Assembly: GCA_038533155.1 (NCBI GenBank)
Contig: JBCAZH010000001.1
Coordinates: forward strand, 1-64,000
DNA length: 64,000 nt
Reading direction: 5' to 3'
DNA from: CALBPI01 sp038533155
GTDB lineage: Bacteria > Pseudomonadota > Gammaproteobacteria > Steroidobacterales > Woeseiaceae
Shown: in pieces, positions 17,106 to 24,966 of the stretch
How the letters are laid out: each line of letters begins with the position of its first letter
Numbering within the stretch: position 1 is the stretch's first letter
Notes under the pieces: model-generated
The model's input: only the letters and a program-made list of their open reading frames with translations
Databases searched by the model: none
Told to the model about the DNA's origin: nothing
Translations under genes and position numbers: made by a program

Positions 17106-17387
17106 CTAGTCACCCAGCCCCAGGGCTCTCAGCGGCATGATGTCTTCCTGCATCTGCTCGGCGCGCATCAGCTCTTCAGGCGGCTGGTCAGGCTCGTCAA
17201 GAATTGCTGCAGTGACATTGCCCTCAGCAATCTCGCGCAACGCCATGACGGTGGGTTTGTCGTTTTCCCAAGGCAGGCTAGGCTCTGCACCGTTCGCGAT
17301 CCGACGGGCGCGTTTGGCCGCGATCAGAACCAGATCAAAAATGTTGTCTACCTGCTCGAGGCAGTCTTCTACTGTAATTCGTGCCAT
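17106..17387 (-). CDS. rpoZ: RNA polymerase omega subunit
   Basis: 93 residues. The N-terminal MARITVEDCLEQVDNIFDLVLIAAKRARRI is the strongly conserved omega region that binds the beta' subunit C-terminus. The NDKPTVMALREIAEG segment follows and the tail is acidic and variable. Omega helps RNA polymerase assembly and is part of a ppGpp site, which suits its place directly upstream of spoT. About 125 bases separate it from gmk. Confidence 0.96.
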   Translation of the reverse strand: MARITVEDCLEQVDNIFDLVLIAAKRARRIANGAEPSLPWENDKPTVMALREIAEGNVTAAILDEPDQPPEELMRAEQMQEDIMPLRALGLGD

Positions 17388-17512
17388 GTCGGTTTCAGTT
17401 CCAGTGATTCAGGCGGCGCTGGACTTAGCGCCGGAACTGCGCATTGTGATGCGCCGGTCGTCAATAATAGCGTTTAAATCTTTGCGAATACCAGAGAAAT
17501 CCAGCGAAAAAG

Positions 17513-18139
17513 CTAATTGGTACTCAAAATCGCTTGCATGATCCGGTCGACCCGATCCGTGCCTACCCGATTACGTCGCATGACCCCGCTGGCGATGCCG
17601 GCCAACTCATCCAAAGCTTTGTCGAGGTGGTCGTTGACGACGATGTAATCGAACTCCGTCCAATGCGACAAATCTGACAGTGAATCTCTCAGCCGACGCT
17701 CGATAATGTCTTGGGTATCGGTTTGGCGCCGAGTCAGGCGTTCACGCAGTGCGGCGATCGAAGGCGGTACGATGAAAATCGAGCAGCACTTCGGCATTTG
17801 CTGACGCACTTGTTGTGCGCCCTGCCAATCGATTTCCACGATCACATTGCGACCGTCCTTGAGCTCTTTCGCCACCGCCTCGCGGCCGGTTGCATAGTAG
17901 TTGTCAAAGACTTCGGCATATTCAAGAAACGCTTGCTGGTCGCGCAGTCTCAGAAACTCGGCCTTGTCCACGAAATGATAATCGACGCCTGGGCGCTCAT
18001 TAGGCCGCATCGGCCGGGTCGTATACGACACCGAAAACACGAATCGGTCATCGCGTTCGATGAGACCGCGCACGAGTGTGGTTTTGCCCGCACCGGACGG
18101 CGCGGAGACGACCACTAACCTGCCGCGGCGTTTACTCAA
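17513..18139 (-). CDS. gmk: Guanylate kinase
   Basis: Phosphorylates GMP to GDP with ATP. The P-loop is VVSAPSGAGKTTL; the GMP-binding region has YTTRPMRPNERPGVDYHFV and the lid has RLTRRQTD. I chose a TTG start at 18139 (MSKRRGRLVVVSAPSG), which overlaps the yicC stop by a few bases and gives about 208 residues, like the E. coli enzyme (207). The frame is open to an ATG at 18169, but that start adds a Cys-rich stretch with no family match and a long overlap with yicC. Confidence 0.95.
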   Translation of the reverse strand: MSKRRGRLVVVSAPSGAGKTTLVRGLIERDDRFVFSVSYTTRPMRPNERPGVDYHFVDKAEFLRLRDQQAFLEYAEVFDNYYATGREAVAKELKDGRNVIVEIDWQGAQQVRQQMPKCCSIFIVPPSIAALRERLTRRQTDTQDIIERRLRDSLSDLSHWTEFDYIVVNDHLDKALDELAGIASGVMRRNRVGTDRVDRIMQAILSTN

Positions 18140-19004
18140 TGTTCTGCACCTGCTCGCGCATTTGCTCAATCGCGACTTTCATGTCGACGGCCGCTCGTGT
18201 CGTCAAGGTATCCCCCGACTTGGACGCCAGCGTGTTGGCCTCTCGATTGAACTCTTGAATCAAGAAATCGAGTTTTCGACCACAGGGGCCGCCTTTCGCG
18301 AGAATGCGTTCCAATTCGTTTAGGTGACCATCGAGACGGTCGAGCTCCTCGTCGACATCCAGTTTTTGCGCTAACAGCAGCAATTCGGCCTCCATCCGGC
18401 CTGGATCGACTTCGACGCCGACGCGATCGATCCGCTCTTGCAAGCGCTCTCGAATCCCGGCGATCACTTCGGGTCGGCGTTCGCGCACCGTTGCGGCAAG
18501 CTTTGCGATGTCCTCGCAGCGGCTCCGCAACAAAGTTGCCAGGTGCTCACCCTCGCGGGCTCGCATTCGTTTCAAACGCTCCAGTGCCGCATCGAGTGCG
18601 GTCGCCAGCGCCTCGCCTTCCGCTTTTTCGTCAGCGTCCGGTTGCGCGATGACGCCCGGCCAGCGCAGCACGTCGTTGACCGTCTGCGGTGCGAGCCCAT
18701 CGTGAATCTGCTGAATTGTGCGGGCGGCATCGCGTAGGCCACGCACGACGCCCGGGTCGATCGTCAGGCGCACATCCTGCTCGCCTTGGTCCTGGCGAGT
18801 GAGCACGCAATCCACTTTGCCGCGGGATAGCGCGCCTGAAATCTGCTTTCTCAGCGTATGCTCATGGACGCGCAAGCGCTCGGGCATTCTGAGGTGAATA
18901 TCGAGATATCGATGATTGACCGCGCGCAACTCCCAGACCCATTGCTGTGTTTCACCCGAAGGTTCGCTTCGTGCGAAGCCGGTCATGCTGTGCAATGTGG
19001 TCAT
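18132..19004 (-). CDS. yicC: YicC family endoribonuclease
   Basis: 290 residues. The N-terminus MTTLHSMTGFARSE and the C-terminal block (ELLLLAQKLDVDEELDRL, GRKLDFLIQEFNREANTLASKS, AAVDMKVAIEQMREQVQNIE) are diagnostic of the YicC family. E. coli YicC has been reported to be an endoribonuclease acting on small RNAs and other transcripts. The ATG at 19004 was chosen because the family starts exactly there; the frame stays open farther upstream. The order yicC-gmk is conserved. It is divergent from the PP2C phosphatase gene. Confidence 0.93.
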   Translation of the reverse strand: MTTLHSMTGFARSEPSGETQQWVWELRAVNHRYLDIHLRMPERLRVHEHTLRKQISGALSRGKVDCVLTRQDQGEQDVRLTIDPGVVRGLRDAARTIQQIHDGLAPQTVNDVLRWPGVIAQPDADEKAEGEALATALDAALERLKRMRAREGEHLATLLRSRCEDIAKLAATVRERRPEVIAGIRERLQERIDRVGVEVDPGRMEAELLLLAQKLDVDEELDRLDGHLNELERILAKGGPCGRKLDFLIQEFNREANTLASKSGDTLTTRAAVDMKVAIEQMREQVQNIE

Positions 19005-19147
19005 AGTGCGAGATTCCGATCCGTTCGGGGCCTCGTCGCAGGTTTCCGGATGCTGACCTTCCGGTTTGTGCGCCAAATCATGGTGCTGCGACCGCCCGAG
19101 GCGCATGATACCTTGCTGAAGAAGGGCTGGACAGGACGTGCCAGCGG

Positions 19148-19900
19148 GTGCCAGGTGTGAACATCGATTACGCAAGTCAGAGTCTGATTGGTCAACGCAA
19201 AGACAATCAGGATCGCGTCGCCATTTCTATTGGCGATGAGGCCGCCTTGTTGATGGTCTTCGACGGGATGGGCGGTCACTCGGATGGCGCTTTGGCGGCA
19301 GAAACCGCCCGTGACACGTTGGTCGAAGTCTTCGAATCGACCCCACAGCCGATTTTTGATGCCCAAGGTTTCTTATACAAGGCCGTCAGCCAAGCGCACG
19401 ATGCAGTCGTAGCGCTCGGGGCTGATCGCGAGGTGGACCACAGACCGCGCGCCACTTGCGCGGTGTGTTTAGTGCAAGACGATGCTTGCTACTGGGTGCA
19501 TGTTGGCGATTCCAGAATCTATTTGTTGCGCGACCGCCAGGTGCACCTCAAGACCCGGGACCACTCTCATGTGGAAGTACTGATCCACGAGGGTGTGATC
19601 GAACCCTCCGAGGCGCAGACGCACCCGATGCGAAACTACGTGGAGTCATGCCTCGGCGGCGACGACGCGCTCCCCGGCATTACAGTGTCTAGAAAGCGCG
19701 AATTGCAGCCTGGGGATGTGTTGTTGCTCTGTTCCGATGGGCTCTGGTCCGGGCTCGAGTCGGACACCATGATCGAGATCGCGTACCGCGATAACGTGCC
19801 ATTGCGCACGGTGTTGAAGGTCATGTGCGACGTGGCGATAAAGAACAACGGCAAGCGAGCGGACAACACCAGCGTGGCCGCGCTGCGCTGGTTAGAGTGA
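19148..19900 (+). CDS. PP2C family protein serine/threonine phosphatase
   Basis: About 250 residues, a stand-alone cytoplasmic PP2C domain. The metal-binding motifs are complete: DNQDRVAI, VFDGMGGHSDG, HVGDSRIYLLRD, LLCSDGLWSGL and the final RADNTSVAAL. Such phosphatases reverse phosphorylation by Hanks-type kinases; the only such kinase in the window is at 60.3-62.6 kb, so a functional link is possible but unproven. The start is GTG at 19148, or GTG at 19157, which has better-spaced GGGTG. It is divergent from yicC, with about 140 bases for promoters. Confidence 0.92.
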   Translation: MPGVNIDYASQSLIGQRKDNQDRVAISIGDEAALLMVFDGMGGHSDGALAAETARDTLVEVFESTPQPIFDAQGFLYKAVSQAHDAVVALGADREVDHRPRATCAVCLVQDDACYWVHVGDSRIYLLRDRQVHLKTRDHSHVEVLIHEGVIEPSEAQTHPMRNYVESCLGGDDALPGITVSRKRELQPGDVLLLCSDGLWSGLESDTMIEIAYRDNVPLRTVLKVMCDVAIKNNGKRADNTSVAALRWLE

Positions 19901-19960
19901 ACACCCTGGATCACGCTCCTCTATACTCCGCGACTTAACTTCTTCGAGAGACTTCAATAG

Positions 19961-20680
19961 ATGTTTGAGCGTCCAAGCGGGCGGGCTGCAGACGAGCTGC
20001 GCGCCATCCAAATTGAAACAGACTTCACCTGCCACGCCGCCGGCTCCGTATTGATCAGCTGCGGCCAGACGCGGGTGCTGTGCACAGCCAGTATTGAAGA
20101 ACGTGTGCCCCCGTTCTTGCGTGGTCAGGGTCAAGGCTGGGTGACCGCCGAATACGGCATGCTGCCCGGCTCTACGCACACTCGCAGCTCTCGTGAGGCA
20201 GCGCGCGGTAAGCAGTCCGGTAGGACCCAAGAGATTCAGCGACTTATCGGACGGTCGCTTCGAGCCGTTACCGACTTGAAGGCGTTGGGCGAGCGAACAG
20301 TGACGCTCGATTGCGATGTCATTCAGGCCGACGGCGGCACACGTACTGCGTCGATTACCGGCGCGTATGTGGCATTGGCGTTGGCGGTCCGGCGTTTGAT
20401 GACGACCGGAACCTTGAAGAAGGATCCACTGCACGGCGCCGTCGGTGCGGTGTCAGTTGGCATTTATCGTGGCATGCCGGTACTAGACCTCGACTACCCC
20501 GAGGATTCCGAAGCAGAGACCGATATGAATATCGTCATGAATGATGCAGGTGCCTTTATCGAAGTGCAGGGTACCGCCGAGGGCCACGCGTTTCGGCGTG
20601 AGGAGTTAGACGCCTTGCTGGATCTTGCGGCGAGCGGTATTGCGGATTTGATGCGGGCGCAACGAGAGGCGCTAGCGTGA
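19961..20680 (+). CDS. rph: Ribonuclease PH
   Basis: 239 residues, the full length of functional RNase PH, a phosphate-dependent 3'-5' exoribonuclease that trims tRNA and other RNAs. Landmarks are the N-terminal RPSGRAADELR, ERVPPFLRGQGQGWVTAEYGMLPGSTH, and the GRSLRAVTDLKALGERTVTLDCDVIQADGGTRTASI core. The phosphate-binding arginine region is intact. A TATACT hexamer at 19922-19927 could be its -10 element. Its end overlaps the rdgB start by four bases. Confidence 0.97.
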   Translation: MFERPSGRAADELRAIQIETDFTCHAAGSVLISCGQTRVLCTASIEERVPPFLRGQGQGWVTAEYGMLPGSTHTRSSREAARGKQSGRTQEIQRLIGRSLRAVTDLKALGERTVTLDCDVIQADGGTRTASITGAYVALALAVRRLMTTGTLKKDPLHGAVGAVSVGIYRGMPVLDLDYPEDSEAETDMNIVMNDAGAFIEVQGTAEGHAFRREELDALLDLAASGIADLMRAQREALA

Positions 20681-21282
20681 GATCACTGGTTCTGGCATCT
20701 GGGAATGCCGGGAAGCTGAAGGAGTTTCAAGGTCTTTTCGGCGACTTTGACGTCGTATTAAGACCGCAATCTGAGTTTTTCGCCGAAGAAGCGGAAGAGA
20801 CCGGTAAAACATTCATTGAGAATGCTCTGATCAAGGCGCGCTTTGCTTCAGAGAAGAGCGGCCTACCGGCGCTTGCCGACGACTCCGGGCTTGAGGTCCA
20901 GGCACTGGGCGGCGCGCCGGGCGTTTGGTCGGCGCGGTATGCAGGCCCAGACGCGAGCGATGCCGACAATGTCGCCAAACTGCTTGCCGTGATGGCGACG
21001 GAGACCGATCGCCGAGCGGCGTTCTACTGCGCGATCGTTGGAGTCCGTCATCCTGACGATCCGACACCGTTGATTGGCACTGGGAGATGGTTGGGCGAGA
21101 TCACGCGTTCGAAATCGGGGGACGGAGGATTCGGGTATGACCCGGTGTTTCGTGTACCTGACGTCGGCAAGACCGCGGCTGAATTGAGCCGCGACCAGAA
21201 ACAGGCGCGCAGTCACCGCGGCGCTGCCATTCGGTCTTTGTTGCCTGAGCTTTCCGAATGGGTGAATGGTGCACCCGGCTGA
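20677..21282 (+). CDS. rdgB: XTP/dITP diphosphatase (RdgB/HAM1)
   Basis: 201 residues. Hydrolyses non-canonical purine triphosphates (XTP, dITP, ITP) and so keeps them out of DNA and RNA. Visible motifs are LASGNAGKLKEF at the N-terminus, LADDSGLEVQALGGAPGVWSARYAG with the catalytic acidic residues, and GDGGFGYDPVF. The GTG start overlaps the rph stop (GTGA). Its 3' end overlaps the start of hemW by 17 bases, so rph-rdgB-hemW is one operon. Confidence 0.97.
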   Translation: MRSLVLASGNAGKLKEFQGLFGDFDVVLRPQSEFFAEEAEETGKTFIENALIKARFASEKSGLPALADDSGLEVQALGGAPGVWSARYAGPDASDADNVAKLLAVMATETDRRAAFYCAIVGVRHPDDPTPLIGTGRWLGEITRSKSGDGGFGYDPVFRVPDVGKTAAELSRDQKQARSHRGAAIRSLLPELSEWVNGAPG

Positions 21283-22420
21283 TATCCCGCTAGCGGCCTA
21301 CATTCACTGGCCGTGGTGTCTTGCCAAGTGCCCGTATTGCGACTTTAACTCCCATCCACTGCCAGGCGTTGATCGCCGCGCAGCAGCACGCGAGTCATAT
21401 GTCCAAGCGTTGCTGACCGATGTGCAGCAACAGCGCGATCTTGCGCGCGACCGCAGTATTCGAACGGTATTTCTAGGTGGTGGCACGCCGTCGCTGTTTA
21501 CTCCAGAGGAAATCGCCCGCGTGCTGACGGGGTTGCGCAGCCACTTCGATGTAGCGGTTGATGCGGAAATCACGATGGAGATTAATCCCGGCGCACTGGA
21601 GCGCGGTGGCCTTGCCGGCTACCGGGAAGCAGGGGTTAACCGAGTGTCATTCGGGGCACAGAGCTTTGACCCGACGGTTTTGAAGCGTCTGGGTCGTCTG
21701 CATGGTCCCGAGGAGACCAATGACGCTGTGCGACAGGCCAAAGCTGCGGGGTTCGAACGGATCAATGTCGATGTGATGCATGGTTTGCCGGGCCAAACCT
21801 TGGACTCGGCGGAATCCGACGTACGCTCGGCGTTGGCGTTGGGAACGGATCATATCTCCTATTACCAATTGACCTTAGAGCCGAACACCAGATTCCATGC
21901 ATTTCCGCCGGAGTTGCCGGAGGAGTCGGTGCTCGCAGATATTGCTGACGCCGGTGGGCGATTACTGACCGATGCGGGCTTCGGATCGTACGAGGTCTCC
22001 GCATGGGCCGAGCCCGGTGCACAATGCCAGCACAATCTAAACTATTGGTTATTTGGGGATTATCTTGCGTTCGGCGCTGGTGCGCACGGCAAGTTGACCA
22101 CATCGGCTGGCGTGCACCGGTACGTTAGGCCTGTGCACCCGCGCAGCTATACCGCGGAGGTTTCGGCGCCGATTCGGTTCGATGCGATCGACCCGTCGAC
22201 ATTACCGTTCGAGTTCCTGTTGAACAGTCTGAGGTTGACCGATGGGTTCACCGAAGCGGATTTCGAGGCGCGCACCGGATTGGCGATTCAGTGTGTATTG
22301 CCAGCATTAGAGAACGCGCGAACCGAAGGACTCATCGCTCATCCGTCTGTTGGGCGTTGGGCGCCGACGGCGTTCGGTCGACGGTTTTTGAACGATTTGC
22401 AGGCTCGATTTTTGCCCTGA
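21266..22420 (+). CDS. hemW: HemW-type radical SAM heme chaperone
   Basis: 384 residues. A radical SAM domain carries the CxxxCxYC cluster motif in CLAKCPYCDFNSH, followed by VFLGGGTPSLFT and the GVNRVSFGAQSFD segment. The C-terminal domain is the HemN-like HemW type (LTEDG-like region RLTDGFTEADFE). HemW proteins resemble coproporphyrinogen III dehydrogenase but lack its activity and act as heme-transfer chaperones. The order rdgB-hemW is common in gammaproteobacteria. A hairpin with TTTTGGG/CCCAAAA arms lies just after the stop, at about 22433-22463, without a U-tract. Confidence 0.93.
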   Translation: MVHPADIPLAAYIHWPWCLAKCPYCDFNSHPLPGVDRRAAARESYVQALLTDVQQQRDLARDRSIRTVFLGGGTPSLFTPEEIARVLTGLRSHFDVAVDAEITMEINPGALERGGLAGYREAGVNRVSFGAQSFDPTVLKRLGRLHGPEETNDAVRQAKAAGFERINVDVMHGLPGQTLDSAESDVRSALALGTDHISYYQLTLEPNTRFHAFPPELPEESVLADIADAGGRLLTDAGFGSYEVSAWAEPGAQCQHNLNYWLFGDYLAFGAGAHGKLTTSAGVHRYVRPVHPRSYTAEVSAPIRFDAIDPSTLPFEFLLNSLRLTDGFTEADFEARTGLAIQCVLPALENARTEGLIAHPSVGRWAPTAFGRRFLNDLQARFLP

Positions 22421-22466
22421 ACGCGATTGACTTTTTGGGCGCCTTGTGGAGCTGCTCCCAAAACGG

Positions 22467-22475
22467 TTATGCACA
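22467..22475 (+). promoter_or_regulatory. DnaA box (TTATGCACA)
   Basis: Matches the TTATNCACA consensus for DnaA binding. It lies in the 374-bp hemW-rpmE spacer, about 190 bp before a pair of perfect boxes. The DNA between is AT-rich for this genome and includes the palindrome TGATAATTATCA at 22555-22566. A single 9-mer could occur by chance; the cluster is what matters. Confidence 0.5.
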
Positions 22476-22655
22476 AGTGCTGTCGCCCAAGGAAATTTCT
22501 AATGTTTCATGCATGTTGCTTCTGAGATAGCCTGCGATTATGCGCGTAACACTCTGATAATTATCAAAAATCGGGATTTGGCTATTTTTTCACCAATCTA
22601 AAAGAGCGCCCCGCCAATCAAGGGTTTCGGGCAGTTAACCCAGTTTGTTCCACAG

Positions 22656-22682
22656 ACTTATCCACAGGAAATGTGGATAAGT
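22656..22682. promoter_or_regulatory. Inverted pair of perfect DnaA boxes
   Basis: TTATCCACA (22658-22666) and its exact inverse TGTGGATAA (22672-22680) are separated by GGAAA, and the symmetry extends to 11-bp arms (ACTTATCCACA / TGTGGATAAGT). A weaker box, TGTTCCACA, lies just upstream at 22646-22654. The pair ends 33 bp before the rpmE -35 element. It is not followed by a T-tract on either strand, so a terminator role is unlikely. Binding of DnaA is inferred from the consensus. Confidence 0.6.
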
Positions 22683-22712
22683 CGAGCCGTCGAATTTCCT
22701 CATGCCAAGGCC

Positions 22713-22741
22713 TTGTCAAGAGACGCTTGTCGCCGTATAGT
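22713..22741 (+). promoter_or_regulatory. Sigma-70 promoter of rpmE
   Basis: TTGTCA and TATAGT are separated by exactly 17 bp, each matching five of six consensus bases. Transcription would start near 22748, leaving a leader of roughly 47 nt before rpmE. The leader is GC-rich and includes GCGCGG/CTGCGCGGG stretches that may fold. Confidence 0.75.
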
Positions 22742-22794
22742 TCGCGGCCCTTTTTGCGTGTACGCGCGGCCTCTCGCTGCGCGGGAGAAAGACC

Positions 22795-22995
22795 ATGAAA
22801 GCCGACATTCATCCGGCCTACTCAGAGATCACTGTCACTTGCAGTTGCGGCTCTACTTTTAAGACCCGCTCGACGCTAGGCGAAGACCTGACGGTCGAAG
22901 TCTGCGCTTCTTGCCACCCGTTCTACACCGGTAAGCAGAAGATCGTTGACTCCGGTGGCCGCGTCGATCGTTTCCGTCGCCGTTACGGCAAGTAA
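22795..22995 (+). CDS. rpmE: 50S ribosomal protein L31 (zinc type)
   Basis: 66 residues. The zinc-binding cysteines are present: CSCGS in the N-terminal half and CASCHPFYTGKQ, which is the C+ form of L31. The N-terminal MKADIHPAYSEI is typical. L31 helps form the B1 intersubunit bridge. A good GGGAG-type ribosome binding site (CGGGAGAAAGACC) precedes the ATG. The gene has its own promoter behind the DnaA-box region. Confidence 0.97.
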   Translation: MKADIHPAYSEITVTCSCGSTFKTRSTLGEDLTVEVCASCHPFYTGKQKIVDSGGRVDRFRRRYGK

Positions 22996-23044
22996 TTTCG
23001 TTGCCGCGTGGGGCAGCATCTGACAGAACAGGGACATTCACAGC

Positions 23045-24334
23045 ATGAGCGATAACGCGTACAAACTGACCGCACCTGATGGCAAGTCGACAGAATTGCC
23101 GGTGCTCACCGGAACCACCGGACCCGATGTCATTAACATCGGCGGCTTGTACCGTGATCTCGGCGTGTTTACCTACGACCCGGGTTTTGTCTCCACAGGC
23201 AGCTGCGACAGCAAGATCACCTTCATTGATGGAAACGAAGGTGTCTTGATGTATCGCGGCTACCCGGTCGAGCAGCTCGCCAAGCACTCTCATTTCATTG
23301 AAGTGTGCTACCTGCTGCTGCACGGCGAGCTCCCGAGCGCGACTCAGCTCGATGAGTTTACCGATTCGATTCGCCGCCACACGATGCTGAACGAGAGCCT
23401 GCTGCGGTTCTACAATGGGTTCCATCACGATGCGCATCCGATGGCTATGGTGTCCGGCGTCGTCGGTTCAATGTCGGCGTTCTACCACGACTCGACCGAC
23501 ATTCACGATCCCCGTCATCGGGAGATTTTCGCCCATCGCATCATCGCGAAACTGCCGACGATCGCCGCCGCGGCGTACAAGCATTCGCTCGGTCAGCCGT
23601 TCATCTACCCGCGGAACGACCTAGATTTCTGCAGCAACATTTTGAACATGTTCTTCGGTGTGCCTGCGGAGCCCTACCAGATTGATCCGGTCGCGGCCGA
23701 GGCGCTCGACCTCTTGTTCATCCTGCATGCCGACCATGAGCAAAACTGCTCGACTTCAACGGTACGCATGGCGGCGAGCTCGGGGGCGAACCCTTACTCT
23801 GCCATCGCTGCCGGAATCTCGGCGCTTTGGGGGCCTGCACACGGCGGTGCCAACGAAGCCGTTCTGACGATGCTTGAGCAAATCGGTACGCCTGATCGCA
23901 TCCCAGAGTTCGTCGCGCGTGCTAAAGATCGCAACGACCCGTTCCGTTTGATGGGCTTCGGACATCGGGTTTACAAGAACTTTGATCCGCGAGCGACCAT
24001 CATCCGAGAAATGTGCCACAAGGTGCTCAAGAATTTGGGCCGCACCGACACGCCGTTGTTCGATCTGGCGCAGGAGCTAGAACAGGTTGCGCTCAATGAC
24101 GAGTATTTCATTGAGAAAAACCTGTACCCGAATGTCGACTTCTACTCCGGCATCATCTACCGCGCGCTCGGCATCCCGACCTCGATGTTCACGGTGATGT
24201 TCGCGATTGGACGCGCCGTCGGTTGGGTTGCTCACTGGGATGAGATGATCGCGAGCAATACACGAATCAGCCGCCCGCGTCAGCTGTACACGGGTTCTGA
24301 TAAACGCGATTACGCCGCGATCGACAAACGCTAA
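23045..24334 (+). CDS. gltA: Citrate synthase (type II)
   Basis: 429 residues; condenses acetyl-CoA and oxaloacetate to citrate at the entry of the TCA cycle. The length and the N-terminal beta-rich domain (KLTAPDGKSTELPVL) indicate the hexameric, NADH-sensitive gammaproteobacterial type. Catalytic histidine and arginine segments are HADHEQNCSTSTVR, WGPAHGGANEA and GFGHRVYKNFDPRA, with the catalytic Asp near PNVDFYSG. It stands alone after rpmE and is convergent with the gene at 24347, with only 12 bases between stops. Confidence 0.98.
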   Translation: MSDNAYKLTAPDGKSTELPVLTGTTGPDVINIGGLYRDLGVFTYDPGFVSTGSCDSKITFIDGNEGVLMYRGYPVEQLAKHSHFIEVCYLLLHGELPSATQLDEFTDSIRRHTMLNESLLRFYNGFHHDAHPMAMVSGVVGSMSAFYHDSTDIHDPRHREIFAHRIIAKLPTIAAAAYKHSLGQPFIYPRNDLDFCSNILNMFFGVPAEPYQIDPVAAEALDLLFILHADHEQNCSTSTVRMAASSGANPYSAIAAGISALWGPAHGGANEAVLTMLEQIGTPDRIPEFVARAKDRNDPFRLMGFGHRVYKNFDPRATIIREMCHKVLKNLGRTDTPLFDLAQELEQVALNDEYFIEKNLYPNVDFYSGIIYRALGIPTSMFTVMFAIGRAVGWVAHWDEMIASNTRISRPRQLYTGSDKRDYAAIDKR

Positions 24335-24346
24335 CGTCAGGCAGGC

Positions 24347-24952
24347 TTAGGCCGCGTCGACGAGCTTGCGCACTTTCTTAATCGAGGCGCGCTTCATCGG
24401 TTTGCCATCTACGGGGCTCAACGGAGCTTGTCGAAGCCCGTCGTAGGGAAACACGGTCGCCTCAATAGCAAGGTTTCGCCAATCAAACCGAAATCCAGGA
24501 AACGTTTGGCTGCGACCACGCTGCACACGCACTTTGCGGTCGAACGGTCGATATTCAATCGACTGCGATTCCAAGAACCACACTAGGTCCTCGGCTGCAT
24601 CAGCAAATAGATGGAGATTGGCTGGCGCGTCGTCGGCTGCGGTGCCGGCCAACAAAGGGCCGACCAAACGAGGTTCAAACTCTGTCACCGTTTCCATCAG
24701 CGACAATACCGTCACGCGCCGGTCCCGCAGCGATCGATCATGATCGTCTTCTGCGTACAGACGATGGTGTTCGATGAGTGCGGCTTCCACCTCGAGATTG
24801 CTGGGTAGGGTGCCATGTTGGTCCAGACCCAGACGTGCGGCCGCCTTGCGTTTGGCGACCTGAAAATCGGTAATTCCATGATCGACCATGATGCGCGCGG
24901 CCTCCTGCGCCACGCTGGTCCTTGATCGATCATCTCCGTTAAACGAGGGCAT
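24347..24952 (-). CDS. Conserved protein of unknown function
   Basis: 201 residues, with no signal or membrane segment. The N-terminal helical part (AARIMVDHGITDFQVAKRKAAARLG) is followed by a mixed region with RLVGPLLAGTA, LHLFADAAEDLVWFLESQ and PFDRKVRVQR, and a basic tail. The middle part, with an alternating hydrophobic pattern around LVGPLL and LHLFAD, resembles a nucleotidyltransferase-like fold, but I see no complete catalytic motif, so this is only a suggestion. I recall similar uncharacterised proteins in other gammaproteobacteria. A GGAAG ribosome binding site and a 14-base gap after mrcA suggest co-transcription. Confidence 0.7.
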   Translation of the reverse strand: MPSFNGDDRSRTSVAQEAARIMVDHGITDFQVAKRKAAARLGLDQHGTLPSNLEVEAALIEHHRLYAEDDHDRSLRDRRVTVLSLMETVTEFEPRLVGPLLAGTAADDAPANLHLFADAAEDLVWFLESQSIEYRPFDRKVRVQRGRSQTFPGFRFDWRNLAIEATVFPYDGLRQAPLSPVDGKPMKRASIKKVRKLVDAA

Positions 24953-24966
24953 CCGTTTGCTTCCGA

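Noticed and set aside
22555..22566. TGATAATTATCA as a Fur box
   Set aside because: It is a 12-bp palindrome but lacks the 19-bp Fur pattern of repeated GATAAT units; it may be only an AT-rich palindrome.
22656..22682. Inverted repeat as a hemW terminator
   Set aside because: It has 11-bp arms but no T-tract and is made of two exact DnaA boxes, a better explanation.
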